A DNA stretch of 64,000 nt, from assembly GCA_003693705.1 (NCBI GenBank), contig RBZT01000156.1, forward strand, positions 53,733 to 117,732, written 5' to 3'. Made by a program: the position numbers and the translations under genes. Positions 23,936 through 35,130 of the stretch are shown here, piece after piece. A model generated the notes under the pieces. It made no database searches. It saw only the letters and a program-made list of their open reading frames with translations, and was not told where the DNA came from. This DNA comes from Polymyxa betae (taxonomy: Eukaryota; Endomyxa; Phytomyxea; Plasmodiophorida; Plasmodiophoridae). How positions within the stretch are numbered: position 1 is the first letter of the stretch; each line of letters begins with the position of its first letter.

Positions 23936-24424
23936 TGTTCAAACATGTCGGAATCGTTTGATCCGATTTGTAAATATTGTTTTAGAAACTTTCCGGCCAC
24001 GCCAGATTTCATCCAGAGCCGCTTCTGTTTTGTTATGACATGGCTCAAGAGCGATCCTGAGTTTATAAAAAGATGTGTTTAATATTCATGCGCTTGATCG
24101 CCAGATTTTTTTGAAAGGAACAAATTCATGACTTAAAATAGCCATTTTATACCAATTGCTACTGTCAAAGTGATATTACAGCTGATATAATTGAATTAAC
24201 AAACGTCAAAAAACAAGTTTTGGCAAACGCTGTTTTGCTGATCTTAATGGGCGATTTGAGAATCTTATCGAGACAATTAGCGGATTCGGTCGCATTCGGC
24301 GTTCCGAGTTCACACCTGGAACAGTTGCTTCGCTTGGCAATGCAAGGCTAGGCAGATGCGCACGCAATTCGATGGGATCTTCCTGGACGCGATTAGGTAG
24401 GCCCTCTGCAGAAACTAGATCGCC

Positions 24425-26116
24425 ATGAGGGACAGCTCCAGCACCTTCAATGACATGTTTCATTCCCTATCACAAATATTGCCTGGTTTTCCAGTCAATC
24501 CATCTTCCATCGAGATTTTGCAATCGCCTCGACATTTCTATGAAACGCTTTTGGTACTTTTCATGCAGGAATCTACTTGATTCTGCTATCTAATTTGCAT
24601 TCAGAATGAGATTGAAGTCAGCAAAGAGCGGATTTCAATTTCTTCGTTATATTTAGGGACTGGCGAACTTGAACAGGATCTGGTATCCTTTAGCATCTAT
24701 ACTATGCAGGAGTACAATAGTGAATGGGATATAGGTGGATAAGCTGCATTCCAAATTGAGTTCGACAGACAAACTCGAAACAAACTTCGTGTTTGACTAT
24801 CATCGTGCACAACGTATTGACTCTTCTAATGCCAGCTCGCTTACAGTTTTAGACAAGGTTTCCACAGAAGGCACACGTTCAACGTCGTTTGAATTTTTGG
24901 TAGATTTTAAGTGATGCGTCTGTGAGAAATCGATTCCAATTATGCCTCTATCGATGTCCTCAGTATCGCTCATATCATGACCTTTGTTTAGGCATGAGAT
25001 GGAAAGAGATTATTGGAGTCCAACATACCAAGCTTTATGTGTTTGATGACACCGTCATCATTTCTGGGGCCAATCTAAGCCATTCCTATTTTGTTAATCG
25101 TTCTGATCGGTATTATAAACTGAAGGACAGGCAGCTAGCAGATTATTTGCATGCTCTGATTTCCAAAATCGGCAGAGCCTCATTCTTATACGATCACACA
25201 TCCAAATCACTTCAGGCTCCCATTTCTTCTCTGCGTCCTGAATCCTTCAGGCATTGTTTCAACTTTCCTACCAAGGTAAGGGTACACTCTCGACACAACC
25301 CATCCGGTAAGAAGCTTGTAGGCCTTAGAGAACCCGAAAGGAACGTGGGTGTTCCTAGCGATGCAATTGGGTATTGCTGGGATTTACCAAGATGAGCTTG
25401 CTCTGTTTTCTGTTTTGAGAGCTTGCGATTCTTCGAGAGCTTCAGTAACTTTCGCATCTGGATATCTCAATATGACACCCAAATTGCAAAAGTGTCTCAT
25501 TGATTTAAAAGGTATGGCAACGCTTCTGGTTTCGGCTATCTGTAATGTGACGAGGCAGCAAATATCAACATATTAACGGCCTCACCTTCTGCAAATGGTT
25601 TCTATAATGCTAAGGGTGTTGCAAGGCATATCCCAAATGTCTATTCCTTCATACAAGCACAGACTCTGGACTTAAACAAATTGTAGGCACATTGTACTAT
25701 GCATTCGTCTTGCTGTATTTTTAAAACATTCCTCAGCCAAGGAAGAATAACTATGGCAGAATATGACCGACCCGGTTGGACGTATCATGAGAAAGGCATC
25801 TGGATAGGACCAGATAAAGACCAGCCTCCTCTACTTACTACAATAGGTAGCTCAAATTTCGGATACCGATCGGCAAGAAGGGATCTTGAATGCCAACTCT
25901 ACATTCTCTCCTCAGAATCCACTTTCCGCAAGGTATCAGTGCAAATCATCGATAGGTTTTTGAACTGATCGAGAAATACAGCGTCTAGGCAATGAAGTAT
26001 CCGATTCAATGAGGTACGTGTCGCCGGTGACAGCTGAGACATTCCAGCGAGCGCCAGGGCGGCGCCCGTCATTCGGGATTCGACTCGTATCCAGGCTGAT
26101 TAAAACATGGCTGTGA
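24425..26116 (+). CDS. PGS1: phosphatidylglycerophosphate synthase (PLD superfamily, mitochondrial)
   Basis: Multi-exon gene ending at stop 26116. Recognisable blocks in order: LPGFPVNPSSIEILQSPRHF and ISISSLYLGTGELEQDL (24490-24680). Then the first HKD motif HTKLYVFDDTVIISGANLSH. Then ASVTFASGYLNMTP and SPSANGFYNAKGVARHIPN. The second HKD motif starts HEKGIW and ends IGSSNFGYRSARRDLE. A final 49-bp intron (25933-25981) leads to the terminal block RRPSFGIRLVSRLIKTWL. The enzyme makes phosphatidylglycerol phosphate from CDP-diacylglycerol and glycerol 3-phosphate, the committed step to cardiolipin in the inner mitochondrial membrane. Both catalytic HKD motifs are complete. The start is uncertain: ATG 24425 or 24455, or an unseen upstream exon with a targeting peptide. 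Confidence 0.9.
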
Positions 26117-26276
26117 GATTTGATGATGATGTGTTGAGTTTCCGTAACGCCTTTGCATCGTTATCGAAGGGTTGCAGTTCAGATCTATAACTGAAGGTAC
26201 TCTTAGTAGCTTTATAGTACCAACCCATGTGCTCCTCTATATGCTTGTGAATCTCGGGTGAGGATTTATCCAAACC

Positions 26277-27470
26277 ATGTTCACTGACAAACGAGCGTTG
26301 CTCGGCGTTATCTTGGGGATCCTGGTTATCATCTTAGCCGGCATTGAAATAGGGATCTTGGAAAAATCTCCAAGAAGCTTGTATATTTTGGAAGGGCCAT
26401 CAAACGGTCAGTCTAAAACAGCTGTAGTGCCTGTACCAGAACAGCATTCCCATGTTGAGAATCTTCCGGCCATAACAGATCCTCCAATGGCAATAGTGCC
26501 AACTATAGCCTTTCTTATTCCAGCAAGGTCGATATTCCATACGTACCTGTACAGTGGTTTGCTCAATAGCATCTTAGGTCAATTGATGGTTGGACTATTC
26601 AAGATATTCCTTTGCTGAACATATTCTTACCCTCACTGTTGGGAACGATAACGCCTGATGAGTTCCGCGATTTCAACTATGTTATTTATTTCGGTTGCGA
26701 TACCGGTGATCCTTTGTATGATAACGATGAAACCGTTGCAAAGCTTCATGACATAGTAGAAAAGATGTCTGAAATTCGATTACTCATGTTTTCCTTTGGA
26801 AATACCCAGGTGTGAAACAGAATTAGGTCCACTCTCGCGTCAAATCACTGATTGGTTCAGGGGAAACCTGTTCTTGTTTGGAACAGGCTTTTCAGCGAGG
26901 CATTTCAGGATGGATGCCACTACTTTTATCAAGTTAATGACGATGTGAGGTTTATAACTTCCGGATGGACAAGAAGCTTTGTCAACACATTGCGAGGAAA
27001 TCCTGTGTTCCCTGATCTAGGAGTAACGGGACCAAGGGATTTGGGAGCCCAAATACTGACACAAGCGTTTGTTAGTCGAATTCACATGCACATATTTTCT
27101 TCTTTTTACCCTTCTTTGTTTGATAACTGGTATTCTGATGACTGGCTGACACATGTTTATGATGATATCGGAAGTACCTTCGGCTCTCGTATGATAACAC
27201 ACCAGTTTAATAAGCGAATTGCTAATGGCGCTTTCAGAGTCGGTTTTAGTGAAAAACGACAATTCTCAAGGGACTCGTTATAAAGTCGATCACTCGGGAC
27301 GTGATTCGCTGGATATCCTTGAGAGAAACGGAAAGGCTGTAATTCGGGAGTTCCTGGATACCCACGTTGCAGGCCCAACGATCTATTCGGACCCTGTGCA
27401 CAAAGAAGCTAGGAGAAACCTGTTTAAACGAAGCCATACTCCAGGAGACGCTGTCAATGTTAATAAGTAA
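26277..27470 (+). CDS. type II membrane glycosyltransferase-like protein
   Basis: Four exons join from ATG 26277. A signal anchor (about residues 7-30, ALLGVILGILVIILAGIEI) is followed by a Ser/Pro stem. The luminal domain contains FRDFNYVIYFGCDTGDPLYD, then FYQVNDDVRFITSGWT (a DDx metal-binding motif), LGVTGPRDLG, and NWYSDDWLTHVYDDIG. The end, NSQGTRYKVDHS...IREFLDTH, follows an intron from GTACC at about 27172 to CAG 27237. The fold pattern suggests a Golgi GT-A-type glycosyltransferase acting on glycoproteins or glycolipids. I know similar sequences from unicellular eukaryotes but cannot name donor or acceptor. Stop at 27470. All junctions keep frame. Confidence 0.65.
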
Positions 27471-27783
27471 ACTTATTAAGTTTCATTGTAATAAACAATA
27501 GATACGAACGTATTGATATTGATATAATCTAAGCTCAATTTTATCTCATCAATTTTTAATGCGGTTGCTTTTTTCGCATAGACTCTTTAACAATCAACAA
27601 GGCCGTTTTCTAATAAGATTCGATAAGATTCGAGTAAATTTACTGGTAAATTAGCAATTTGAAAGTTTGCAGATTGAGTTGGAACTGAACCCAGCTGTTT
27701 GTAGTGTTGTGAACAAACAGACTTGAGATTCGAACTGGAACGACGGAGGACCGAAGAGAGGGTGCGGAGTCGATAGATCATTG

Positions 27784-30700
27784 ATGTCGCTGTACGTCCC
27801 CGTCAGGGGTTTGCATGGCAATGCTGTATGCATCCCGCTCGACTCATTGCCACATGACGTCATTCAAATCGTCGATGTCTTGCGGGCCGAAGCCGCTCCT
27901 TTGGCCTTATGGTTTCAGCTTGCAGTAATCATGGCTATGGAGCTGTTTGATGCGACTCTCAGATTGCACTGTCATAGGTGGAATACTACAAAAGAGGTAT
28001 GAACGTGCAATTCTTAAAAATACTGGAAGAAGGCACCCGTGAAGGTTCTATTCTCACTGGTTTTACGATCTCCATTTGAGTTAGCGTTTGGCAGAAATCG
28101 AGAACCATTACAAGGATTTCAAATCTGAAAGGATTTGCATTCTGAGTGCATTAGGAGTGTTCCATACACGTAATGCTATGCAAATGACAGATAAAGATAA
28201 ACGCCAGAAAGTATGGGCTGTTATTGTTTCTTTGTCGTATGGTCATTGTTGTGTTTAGTTTTTCGAACTGGCTACAATGTACTTCAAAAAAGCTGATGGC
28301 ATTGATATTCATGAATCGCATCAATGGCTAGGCAAGGGACTGATGTACCTTGCAACAGGAGATCTGGTCCGTGCAGATCTCCAGTTCTCTTCCATTCTTG
28401 AAAAGCATCCTGTCTCTAAATTTCCCAGTTGGTAGATCTTTATCTGCTGTTAACCGAATTTATACCGTCAACAGGCAGTATTGCTGCTTTACTCGGAAAA
28501 GGCTGCATTAGCTATTTGAAAAAAGACTATAAGGCCAGTCTTTCAACTTATACGCTAGCGCTAAAATCGAACCCAAACTGTCCTGCATATGTCCGGCTGG
28601 GAATTGCTTTATGTGCAATTCAACTTGGTGACTTGAGGCTCGCCAAACTCTCTTTGCAGAGAGTGTTGGCTCTAGATCCCTCCAATTCGGAAGCTCTTGT
28701 TGCGCTAGCTGTTCTTAGCTGCAGTAATGGCAACGAGCCTTTGGATACTACAATAGCATACCTCGAGAATGCATACTTAGTTAGTCCGAATAATGCTATG
28801 GCATTAAGTATGATTGCCGACCACCTGTATAGCTGCTCTGTCAAATCCAGGGATGGTGCTAATTTGTCTATCAGATTTTATCAGGGTGATCATCAAGCCG
28901 TGTTTGAACTGGCCGCTCGCTCGTCAGAACTTACAACATCTTCATCATTGAAGTCTCGCAACGACTATCTGATTGCCCGTTCATATCACGTTCAGTCAGA
29001 ATTTGCACAGGTAAGGCCGGTTCTATCGAAACTTTATGTGATACCCAGATTTGTTAGGCTCGCTTCCACTATTTGAGCTCTGTTGAGAATGACAATTCAA
29101 ATACCCTGTCCTTGCTTGGATTGGGGCAATTGTACTTGAAAGAGGACGATTATGCTAATGCCAAGCAATGCTTTGAATCTGTGATCGTCAAGCATCCTGA
29201 TGAGTTTGATTGTTTGAGGCTATTAGGCATATCGTGCGCCCGTTTGGGTCAATTGGATGACGCCAAGCGCTATCTTACAAGGTAGAAGTGACATATTGCA
29301 TAGGCATATTGGGATTTAAACCGGACAGAGCTCGAGAGTTATCTCCTAAAAACGTTTCTGTAATGATCGAACTGGCTCAAGTTCTGCTCGACTCTCCATT
29401 TCCTGATCGTGCCGCAGCCAAGTCGGTGCTCATTGAGGTCGTTTCTCAGTTGCAGTCGAAGAAGGGAACATATGTTCCAATCCAGCTTTTCAACAATATT
29501 GGCGTCATCGCCTTGTCGCTTGGCCAAATCGATGAAGTAGTAAAGAATTGTGTAAAATGTCAAACTTATTTAAGTCACATTCAGGCTGAGAATTGGCTTG
29601 GTCAATGTGAAAGTGAACAGAATTTCACTGTTTCATATAACCGGGCGCTTCTTCTTGAAGCCAAAGGCTCTCTAAGTGAAGCGGCAGACCTGTATATGAA
29701 AGTATGTCTCATACGTCTCATATCTGTTCTTGCTTATTAATTCCGCTATCGCTTATAGATCCTGGAATCTTGCCCTGATTACCATGAGTGCAACATTCGT
29801 CTGGCAACTCTGGCTTTTAACCGGAATGACAGCGACGAAGCTTTCCTTCGGCTGAACACTATTCTAGATAGCAACCCCCAGCATATCGTTGCCTTAACGC
29901 AGCTTGGTCGTATGCATGCTAAGCTTGGTAAAACACATGAAGCTGAGAAGTTGTTTTCCAAAGTAGGGGTTTTTTCGAAACGATTCAATTTTAGGAACCA
30001 AATGCTGAATAGGTCTTGAACATTGAAAAATATGATCCATATTGTCGAGTTTCTTTGGGAAATTTACATCTGAAGCGATCACTTCAGTTAAAAAAGCAAC
30101 CTGAACAAATGTCCCAGGCTCTCCGGTAATGGATTATCTTTGCTTTGAACTGTTTATAATCTGCTGAACCAGAAAAGCATCTGTGTTTTATCAATCCGTT
30201 CTAGTTCGCGATTCTCACAATATGTATGCGGCAAACGGCATCGGTGCTTATTTAGCATATCGCAAGATGAATGATATGGCTCGCCAAATATTTAATGACG
30301 TGAGAGAATCCTCTTCCTTCATTCCTGCAGCATGGGTACTATCGTAGCGTCTTGATTCTATTGTTTGTTGATGACGGCTCAGATAAATTTGGCGCATCTA
30401 TCTGTGATGGATGGGTCTTTTGACACAGCCATCAAACTTTATGAAACCTGTTTAAAGAAGAATTCTGACTCTGACATTATGTTGCTGCTCTTTCTTGCAA
30501 GAGCACACTATTTAAAGGGTTCTTTATACTTCTCACTTCAAACAGTGCGTCTGAAGCTACATGATTTAGGTGATATGAGGAATGCCAAACGAGCCTTGCA
30601 GAATGCGATTCGAATGGAATCGTCTTATCTATTATGGTATTTTCATACTTTTTAACGAATCTGTGCTCTGATTTCTCAGTTGATTGATATAGGTATGATC

Positions 30701-31573
30701 TTGCACTTGCATGCGAGGATCTATCCATAAGCATTCTTCAAAAGTCTAAAAATGCTCGTACTGTGCATGAAGTTCGAGAAGCTTTTGCAGATATTGTAAA
30801 TGCATCTCACATCTTCAGTGAACTAGCGTCAAACGCTGAAGGTACAAGTCAACGGTCAACTTGTTTTTCCAAGAATCATTTTCATTTAGGCCTCATCAAA
30901 GAAAAAGCCAGCAGCCATGCTCAGTTCTGTAAAGATAATATTTCACTCGCAGAGCGACACTTAGCGTAGGTTCCGGTCATAAAACCACGCTTTCGCTGAT
31001 AACATCTTAGACATGCTGAAAATGCCGAGCTTAGAGCTCATGAGGCTCGGAAACAATTGGAAGTTTCACTTGCCCATGCTGCTTCTGCTGAAGAACGAAA
31101 AAATGAACAGAAACGACAAGAATTAGAAGAAACGGAAAGGAGAATTCAAGGAGTTTTGGAACAAGATAGATTGAGGTTGCAGCGTATTCAAGAACAGCAG
31201 ATGTCAAAAATGAGGAAACGAGAACAGGTGGATGCCATTTTACAGAATGTTATTTTGCTGACAATTACTATTAGTCTGATTCTGACGACGAGGAGGGAGC
31301 CGAAAGGAGGACAAAACGCTCCAAAAAGCAACGGGTAAGACTTTGCTGTAATTTCGGTTTTGCAAACAATTCATTCACAAAGGCCTCGGGAATTGCTCCT
31401 GAACATCCAGCAATGGATATCGATGAAGATGTTCACCAACAAAATGGCAACCGAGGTAAAAAAACGATTTCTGTTACTTTTTCATTGCTATGATTTGGCT
31501 GATAACAGTTTCAGATGGAAATGGCATTCCGGCTGAGCAATCTAAGCAGGAAGATTTTGAAGAGGAGTTATGA
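27784..31573 (+). CDS. CTR9: PAF1-complex subunit CTR9 (TPR protein)
   Basis: A multi-exon gene from ATG 27784 (MSLYVPVRGLHGNAVCIPLD) to a stop at 31573. It codes for a long array of tetratricopeptide repeats in CTR9 order: LLGKGCISYLKKDYKASLST, then PNCPAYVRLGIALCAIQLGD, SLLGLGQLYLKEDDYANAKQ, and NANGIGAYLAYRKM-type sequence near 30.23 kb. At 31.0-31.2 kb a charged helix (AEERKNEQKRQELEETERR) matches the CTR9 C-terminal coiled region. The end is a short acidic tail ending EDFEEEL, much shorter than the Ser/Asp/Lys-rich tail of animal CTR9. CTR9 scaffolds the PAF1 complex on elongating RNA polymerase II and supports H2B ubiquitylation and H3K4/K36 methylation. Confidence 0.9.
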
Positions 31574-31671
31574 ACGATCAAACATGACTCTAGCAAATAA
31601 TAATGACTGTTCGATATGATGTGAATCTGACAGAGAGCGCATTTTTTGTATACCCATCCTCTTTAATAGCA

Positions 31672-31712
31672 GGGAGAGGGTTTTATAGAGAGGGTTTTAT
31701 AGATAGGGTTTC
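31672..31712. repeat. short tandem repeat of GGGTTTTATAGA type
   Basis: About three imperfect 14-bp units (AGAGAGGGTTTTAT, AGAGAGGGTTTTAT, AGATAGGGTTTCG) lie just upstream of the TRF-like start codon at 31735. They contain AGGGTTT cores like telomeric repeats, but the spacing is irregular. Confidence 0.7.
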
Positions 31713-31734
31713 GAGTATTTATTCCTACAAGTTC

Positions 31735-33883
31735 ATGGCTGCAGAGCGCCCAGATTCACAGTTGTCTCAAGCGTACTGCATTCTGCAGGCAGCTTGCAGA
31801 TATAATCTGACGATGATCCGCCAAGCAGCCGTCCGCTGGCTTCGGCAAAATAATCGCGCTCCTACTGGCGAATTATTGTTTCGTGTAAAGCTTGCTGAGC
31901 TAGAAGAACTGTGTTCGAATCACAAAGACTGGTTTAAGAACATCGACCGGATCGTTGAGCTATTCGATTTCATTATGCCTAAAAGCGGCGACCAGTCTTC
32001 ATTCAAAAGCCCTTGGTTCTTCTTCCGCAACGTTGTTATAGTCCGAGTACTTATACAAAATCGTATCATTAACCCCGAATGATTTGAATCAGGCCGCTGT
32101 TCAAGGTCACGATGACGAGGCATGCATGGAATCCTGTAACAGACTTTTGCTTAAGGTGGTTGCTGAAGCGGTATTGACCTTTGTTTTCAATTAGAAAAAC
32201 GGTTGCATTGATGGTATTGGTCTAGGATACATCCAATAATGACTATGTGAAGAAGCAGGAACACCAAGAGAAACTTGTTAGCGAATTAGCTTCGTACAAT
32301 GGAGTGAAAGATTCGAGTGCTTTGAAATCGAGCTATCCGGGTATTTATCAGTATCTGAAAAAGGATCCTGACTCCCAACTGATGATTTTTTTGAAATCTA
32401 TTGTCAGTCACAACCAGTATGTTCAAGCCGCATTCTAACTGGTTCGTAGCGCTCAACTCTGGATCCCGATTATTGTTTCTTGGAATCTACTGCTGAACAG
32501 CTCCGTGATTGTGATACAAATGATTCAGTTATTGAACTAAGCAGGTGAAATTTATATTTATCTTTCGCTATACTTTTTAACTTCTCTCAGTGAAAGCCAG
32601 AGACGCGGGCTTAAACTTCTATTGGAACAGTTCCAGGTACATCGCCGCTGCTCTATAGCATTTTTCGTTGATCTTTGTCCAGGATTGTGAACAGTCACTG
32701 AATAATGAATTACTTCATAACGCTGAAGAACCCATCGAAGTTCCATACGATAGCGGTTTAGACCGGGCAGAGAGTGCTGTCGATAGTTTACATCGCAGAA
32801 AGTCTCCAACCAAGGCCGGATCAGATAAGCACAGGCCACGTCGCGAATCGCAGTCTCATGCGCAGGTCAGGATATTATGTCTTTTGCTGCTAGACCTGAT
32901 TTGGAATGAAGGATCAGTCAGAATCCGAAACCGAATCTGTACGTGATAAAAGGAAGCGCAAGCGCTCAAACGGCCAAGTTCAACCAACTCCAGTAAATTC
33001 TCTCATCATAACCATATCCAGCCCTCAAACTGTATTGGCTAGCGTTCCCACCAAGATCGCCATCGTGAGAGCAGCAAAAGCGCTCGAAGGAAATCGCAAA
33101 CCAGTCATTACGAGAAGGTGGAGCAATTTAAGTTAAAACGTCGCTCAATCCATAGAGCTGCCGAGGAAGTTCCTGTCAGTAGTTTAGGTATTGTGTATTT
33201 GTTCTAACTAAATCCTGGTTAGGATGCTCGAGAACTGGCGAACGCCACCGCCAGTAAAATTCAGAAGGTTCTTGCCCAGGGCCGATACGAGCGATGGTCT
33301 GACAATGAGGGGGAGGTCAGTTTTCTCGTTGAAGCATTTATCCTTAAATCGTGATAGCCATTCATTAGGAGGGTTACTCTGAAGATTCGGCAGAGCACCG
33401 TATGAGAAGGGTACGTTTAGGCGTTAATTATGCATGCGTCATTTCAAGGCAACCCGCATGTAGGAATCGAGATCACCGTCGCCCCGTCCTGCATATCGTC
33501 CGCCTTTGCCAGAACAAAGCCATCCTAATCATGCATCAGGAATCGGTAAGTTTCTCTCAGGTGTTAAGCCCACAATGTCTTATTTTATTTAGCTCGAAGA
33601 CCGTCATTGGGTTTGGCTCCTATACCATCTCCAAACAACAATGGAAGACAAGTCGGGATTTTTCCTCTTTCTCAATATAAAGTTAATCTGCTTTCAGGTT
33701 CGCCGTTCAGTAGGGCACTGGCAAGAATACGAGATTGAGGAGCTTCGATTAGGAGTGACACGGTTTGGAGTCGGACAATGGTCGCAGATTCTAAAGCATG
33801 GAAAGTTTCTGGCTGGCAGAACATCTGTCGACCTCAAAGACAAGTATCGAAACATGGTTAAGAAAGGGCTGTTCGGCGCTTAA
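31735..33883 (+). CDS. TRF/Taz1-like telomere repeat-binding protein with C-terminal telobox Myb
   Basis: A multi-exon gene from ATG 31735 to a stop at 33883. The N-terminal third is helical (QAYCILQAACRYNLTMIRQ, ELEELCSNHKDWFKNIDRIV) and is placed where TRF proteins have the TRFH dimerisation domain. The middle is long, basic and Ser-rich. The C-terminus is a single Myb/SANT domain (GHWQEYEIEELRLGVTRFG, GQWSQILKHGKF, RTSVDLKDKYRNMVKKG). The VDLKDKYRN block is the telobox helix that reads TTAGGG-type DNA. Such proteins bind double-stranded telomeres, and fungal Tbf1 also binds promoters. TRFH assignment is inference; the Myb call is strong. It is convergent with the PCGF-like gene, 37 bp between stops. 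Confidence 0.8.
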
Positions 33884-33920
33884 ATCACGCTGAAGCTGAT
33901 TGCTGTAAATTAATTAAAGT

Positions 33921-34866
33921 TTAGTTTGGCTTTTGCAGACACCGAATATGAGAGGAGCAGTTGGCCTTTGGATTGTGATCTCGTCTTTTGGATAAAATCG
34001 AGTGTATATTCTGGACCCAAAACTTCACCCGACCATGTGATCTCATAATCTTCTGGAAGGGCACCAAACTTCGACTGTTCGACATTCAGTCAAATGATTT
34101 TACCTCACAGACTTCATTGAACTCACCGAAAGATACTTTCGTAACTGCTGAACACTCAGTTGAGAACTCGTCCTGATGATTGATGTCAATAAAGGTTTCC
34201 ATACAAGCCAGAAAAAATTGAACCTGATAAAAGTTTCAGCTGGATAAGCGACGCCATTCGGCGAATTTTTGGAGTTCGTTGTCAATGCGAGATCGATCAA
34301 GGGCACATAATCGTTATCTGTGGTACGCTGCCTTAAACCTGGCGTGTATGGCTCTTCCAACTTTATACGAGACGGTGACCGAGCTGGACTAGTTTCTCCT
34401 AAACAACAGTGACCGGGTACCCAGGACGACAATTGTCGGAATTCGAACCATTATCACCCAGCTGCTGGTCTTGAGACAGACAGCGTACAATGCGATTCGT
34501 GAGCGATTGCATGGTGCAATCAGCTCGAATGGCGTTCTTGATAGGATCGGCGCCCAAGCTGATCTTACACGCAGGACAGACCGAATTAGCTCCGCCTTTC
34601 GATTCGTGTTTACTATCACCAGAAACCGCATCCATTTCAGCGACATCAGCATCGTCTATTCGACCCCATCAAGCAACTATAAACGCTTGCGAAAACGTCA
34701 ACCAACCTTCGTAGCCGAATTCAGTCCTGAGACAGGCCAAGCAGAATGTATGCAGGCATTCCATGATGGTATGGGCATCTTTGAGCCAATCTGAACAGAC
34801 CGAACATGACAGAAATGGGCGAACTGCCTCCACGTTGACCTGCAGATCAGGCGTATAATCTGTCAT
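33921..34866 (-). CDS. Polycomb-group RING finger (PCGF/BMI1-type) protein with RAWUL domain
   Basis: A minus-strand gene from ATG 34866 (MTDYTPDLQVNVEAVRPF) to a stop at 33921. Exon 1 holds the first half of a RING: LSCSVCSDWLKDAHTIMECL then HTFCLACL (C-x2-C-x11-C-x-H-x3-C-x2-C). After an intron the second half reads SVCPACKISLGADPI, then CTMQSLTNRIVRCL, as in PCGF3/5/BMI1. Near the C-terminus, YPAETFIR and TSSQLSVQQLRKYLS are joined across a 52-bp intron to SKFGALPEDYEITWSG and LLLSYSVSAKAKLN, which is a ubiquitin-like RAWUL domain. PCGF proteins pair with RING1 to ubiquitylate histone H2A. Both diagnostic domains are present, so this is more than a generic RING protein. Confidence 0.8.
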
Positions 34867-35130
34867 TTCAATAGATGACGACTGAAAAAAAAACGCCGGA
34901 AATTTCCACAAAGTTTGCGTTGTCTGCAGCAATTTCGATTCTTTTGCAACAGAACCACAAAATCGGACAATTTTTTTACAATTTGTGTGTAACGCTACAA
35001 CTGTGGAAAGCCTCGATTACAGATGTTTCGGGTGACTGATTACGCTGCGGATTTCAGACGTTTGTTGTCAGTTTGACATTGATAGGAATGGTGACGTGCC
35101 AGATCGGGGTACCGTCATCCTCTCACACAA

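Noticed and set aside
24206-24463. Minus-strand ORF upstream of PGS1
   Set aside because: Composition is unconvincing and it overlaps the region where PGS1 5' sequence is expected.
25933-25968. PGS1 ending at 25968 without the last intron
   Set aside because: Splicing 25933-25981 adds a terminal block matching the known PGS1 C-terminus, ending LIKTWL.
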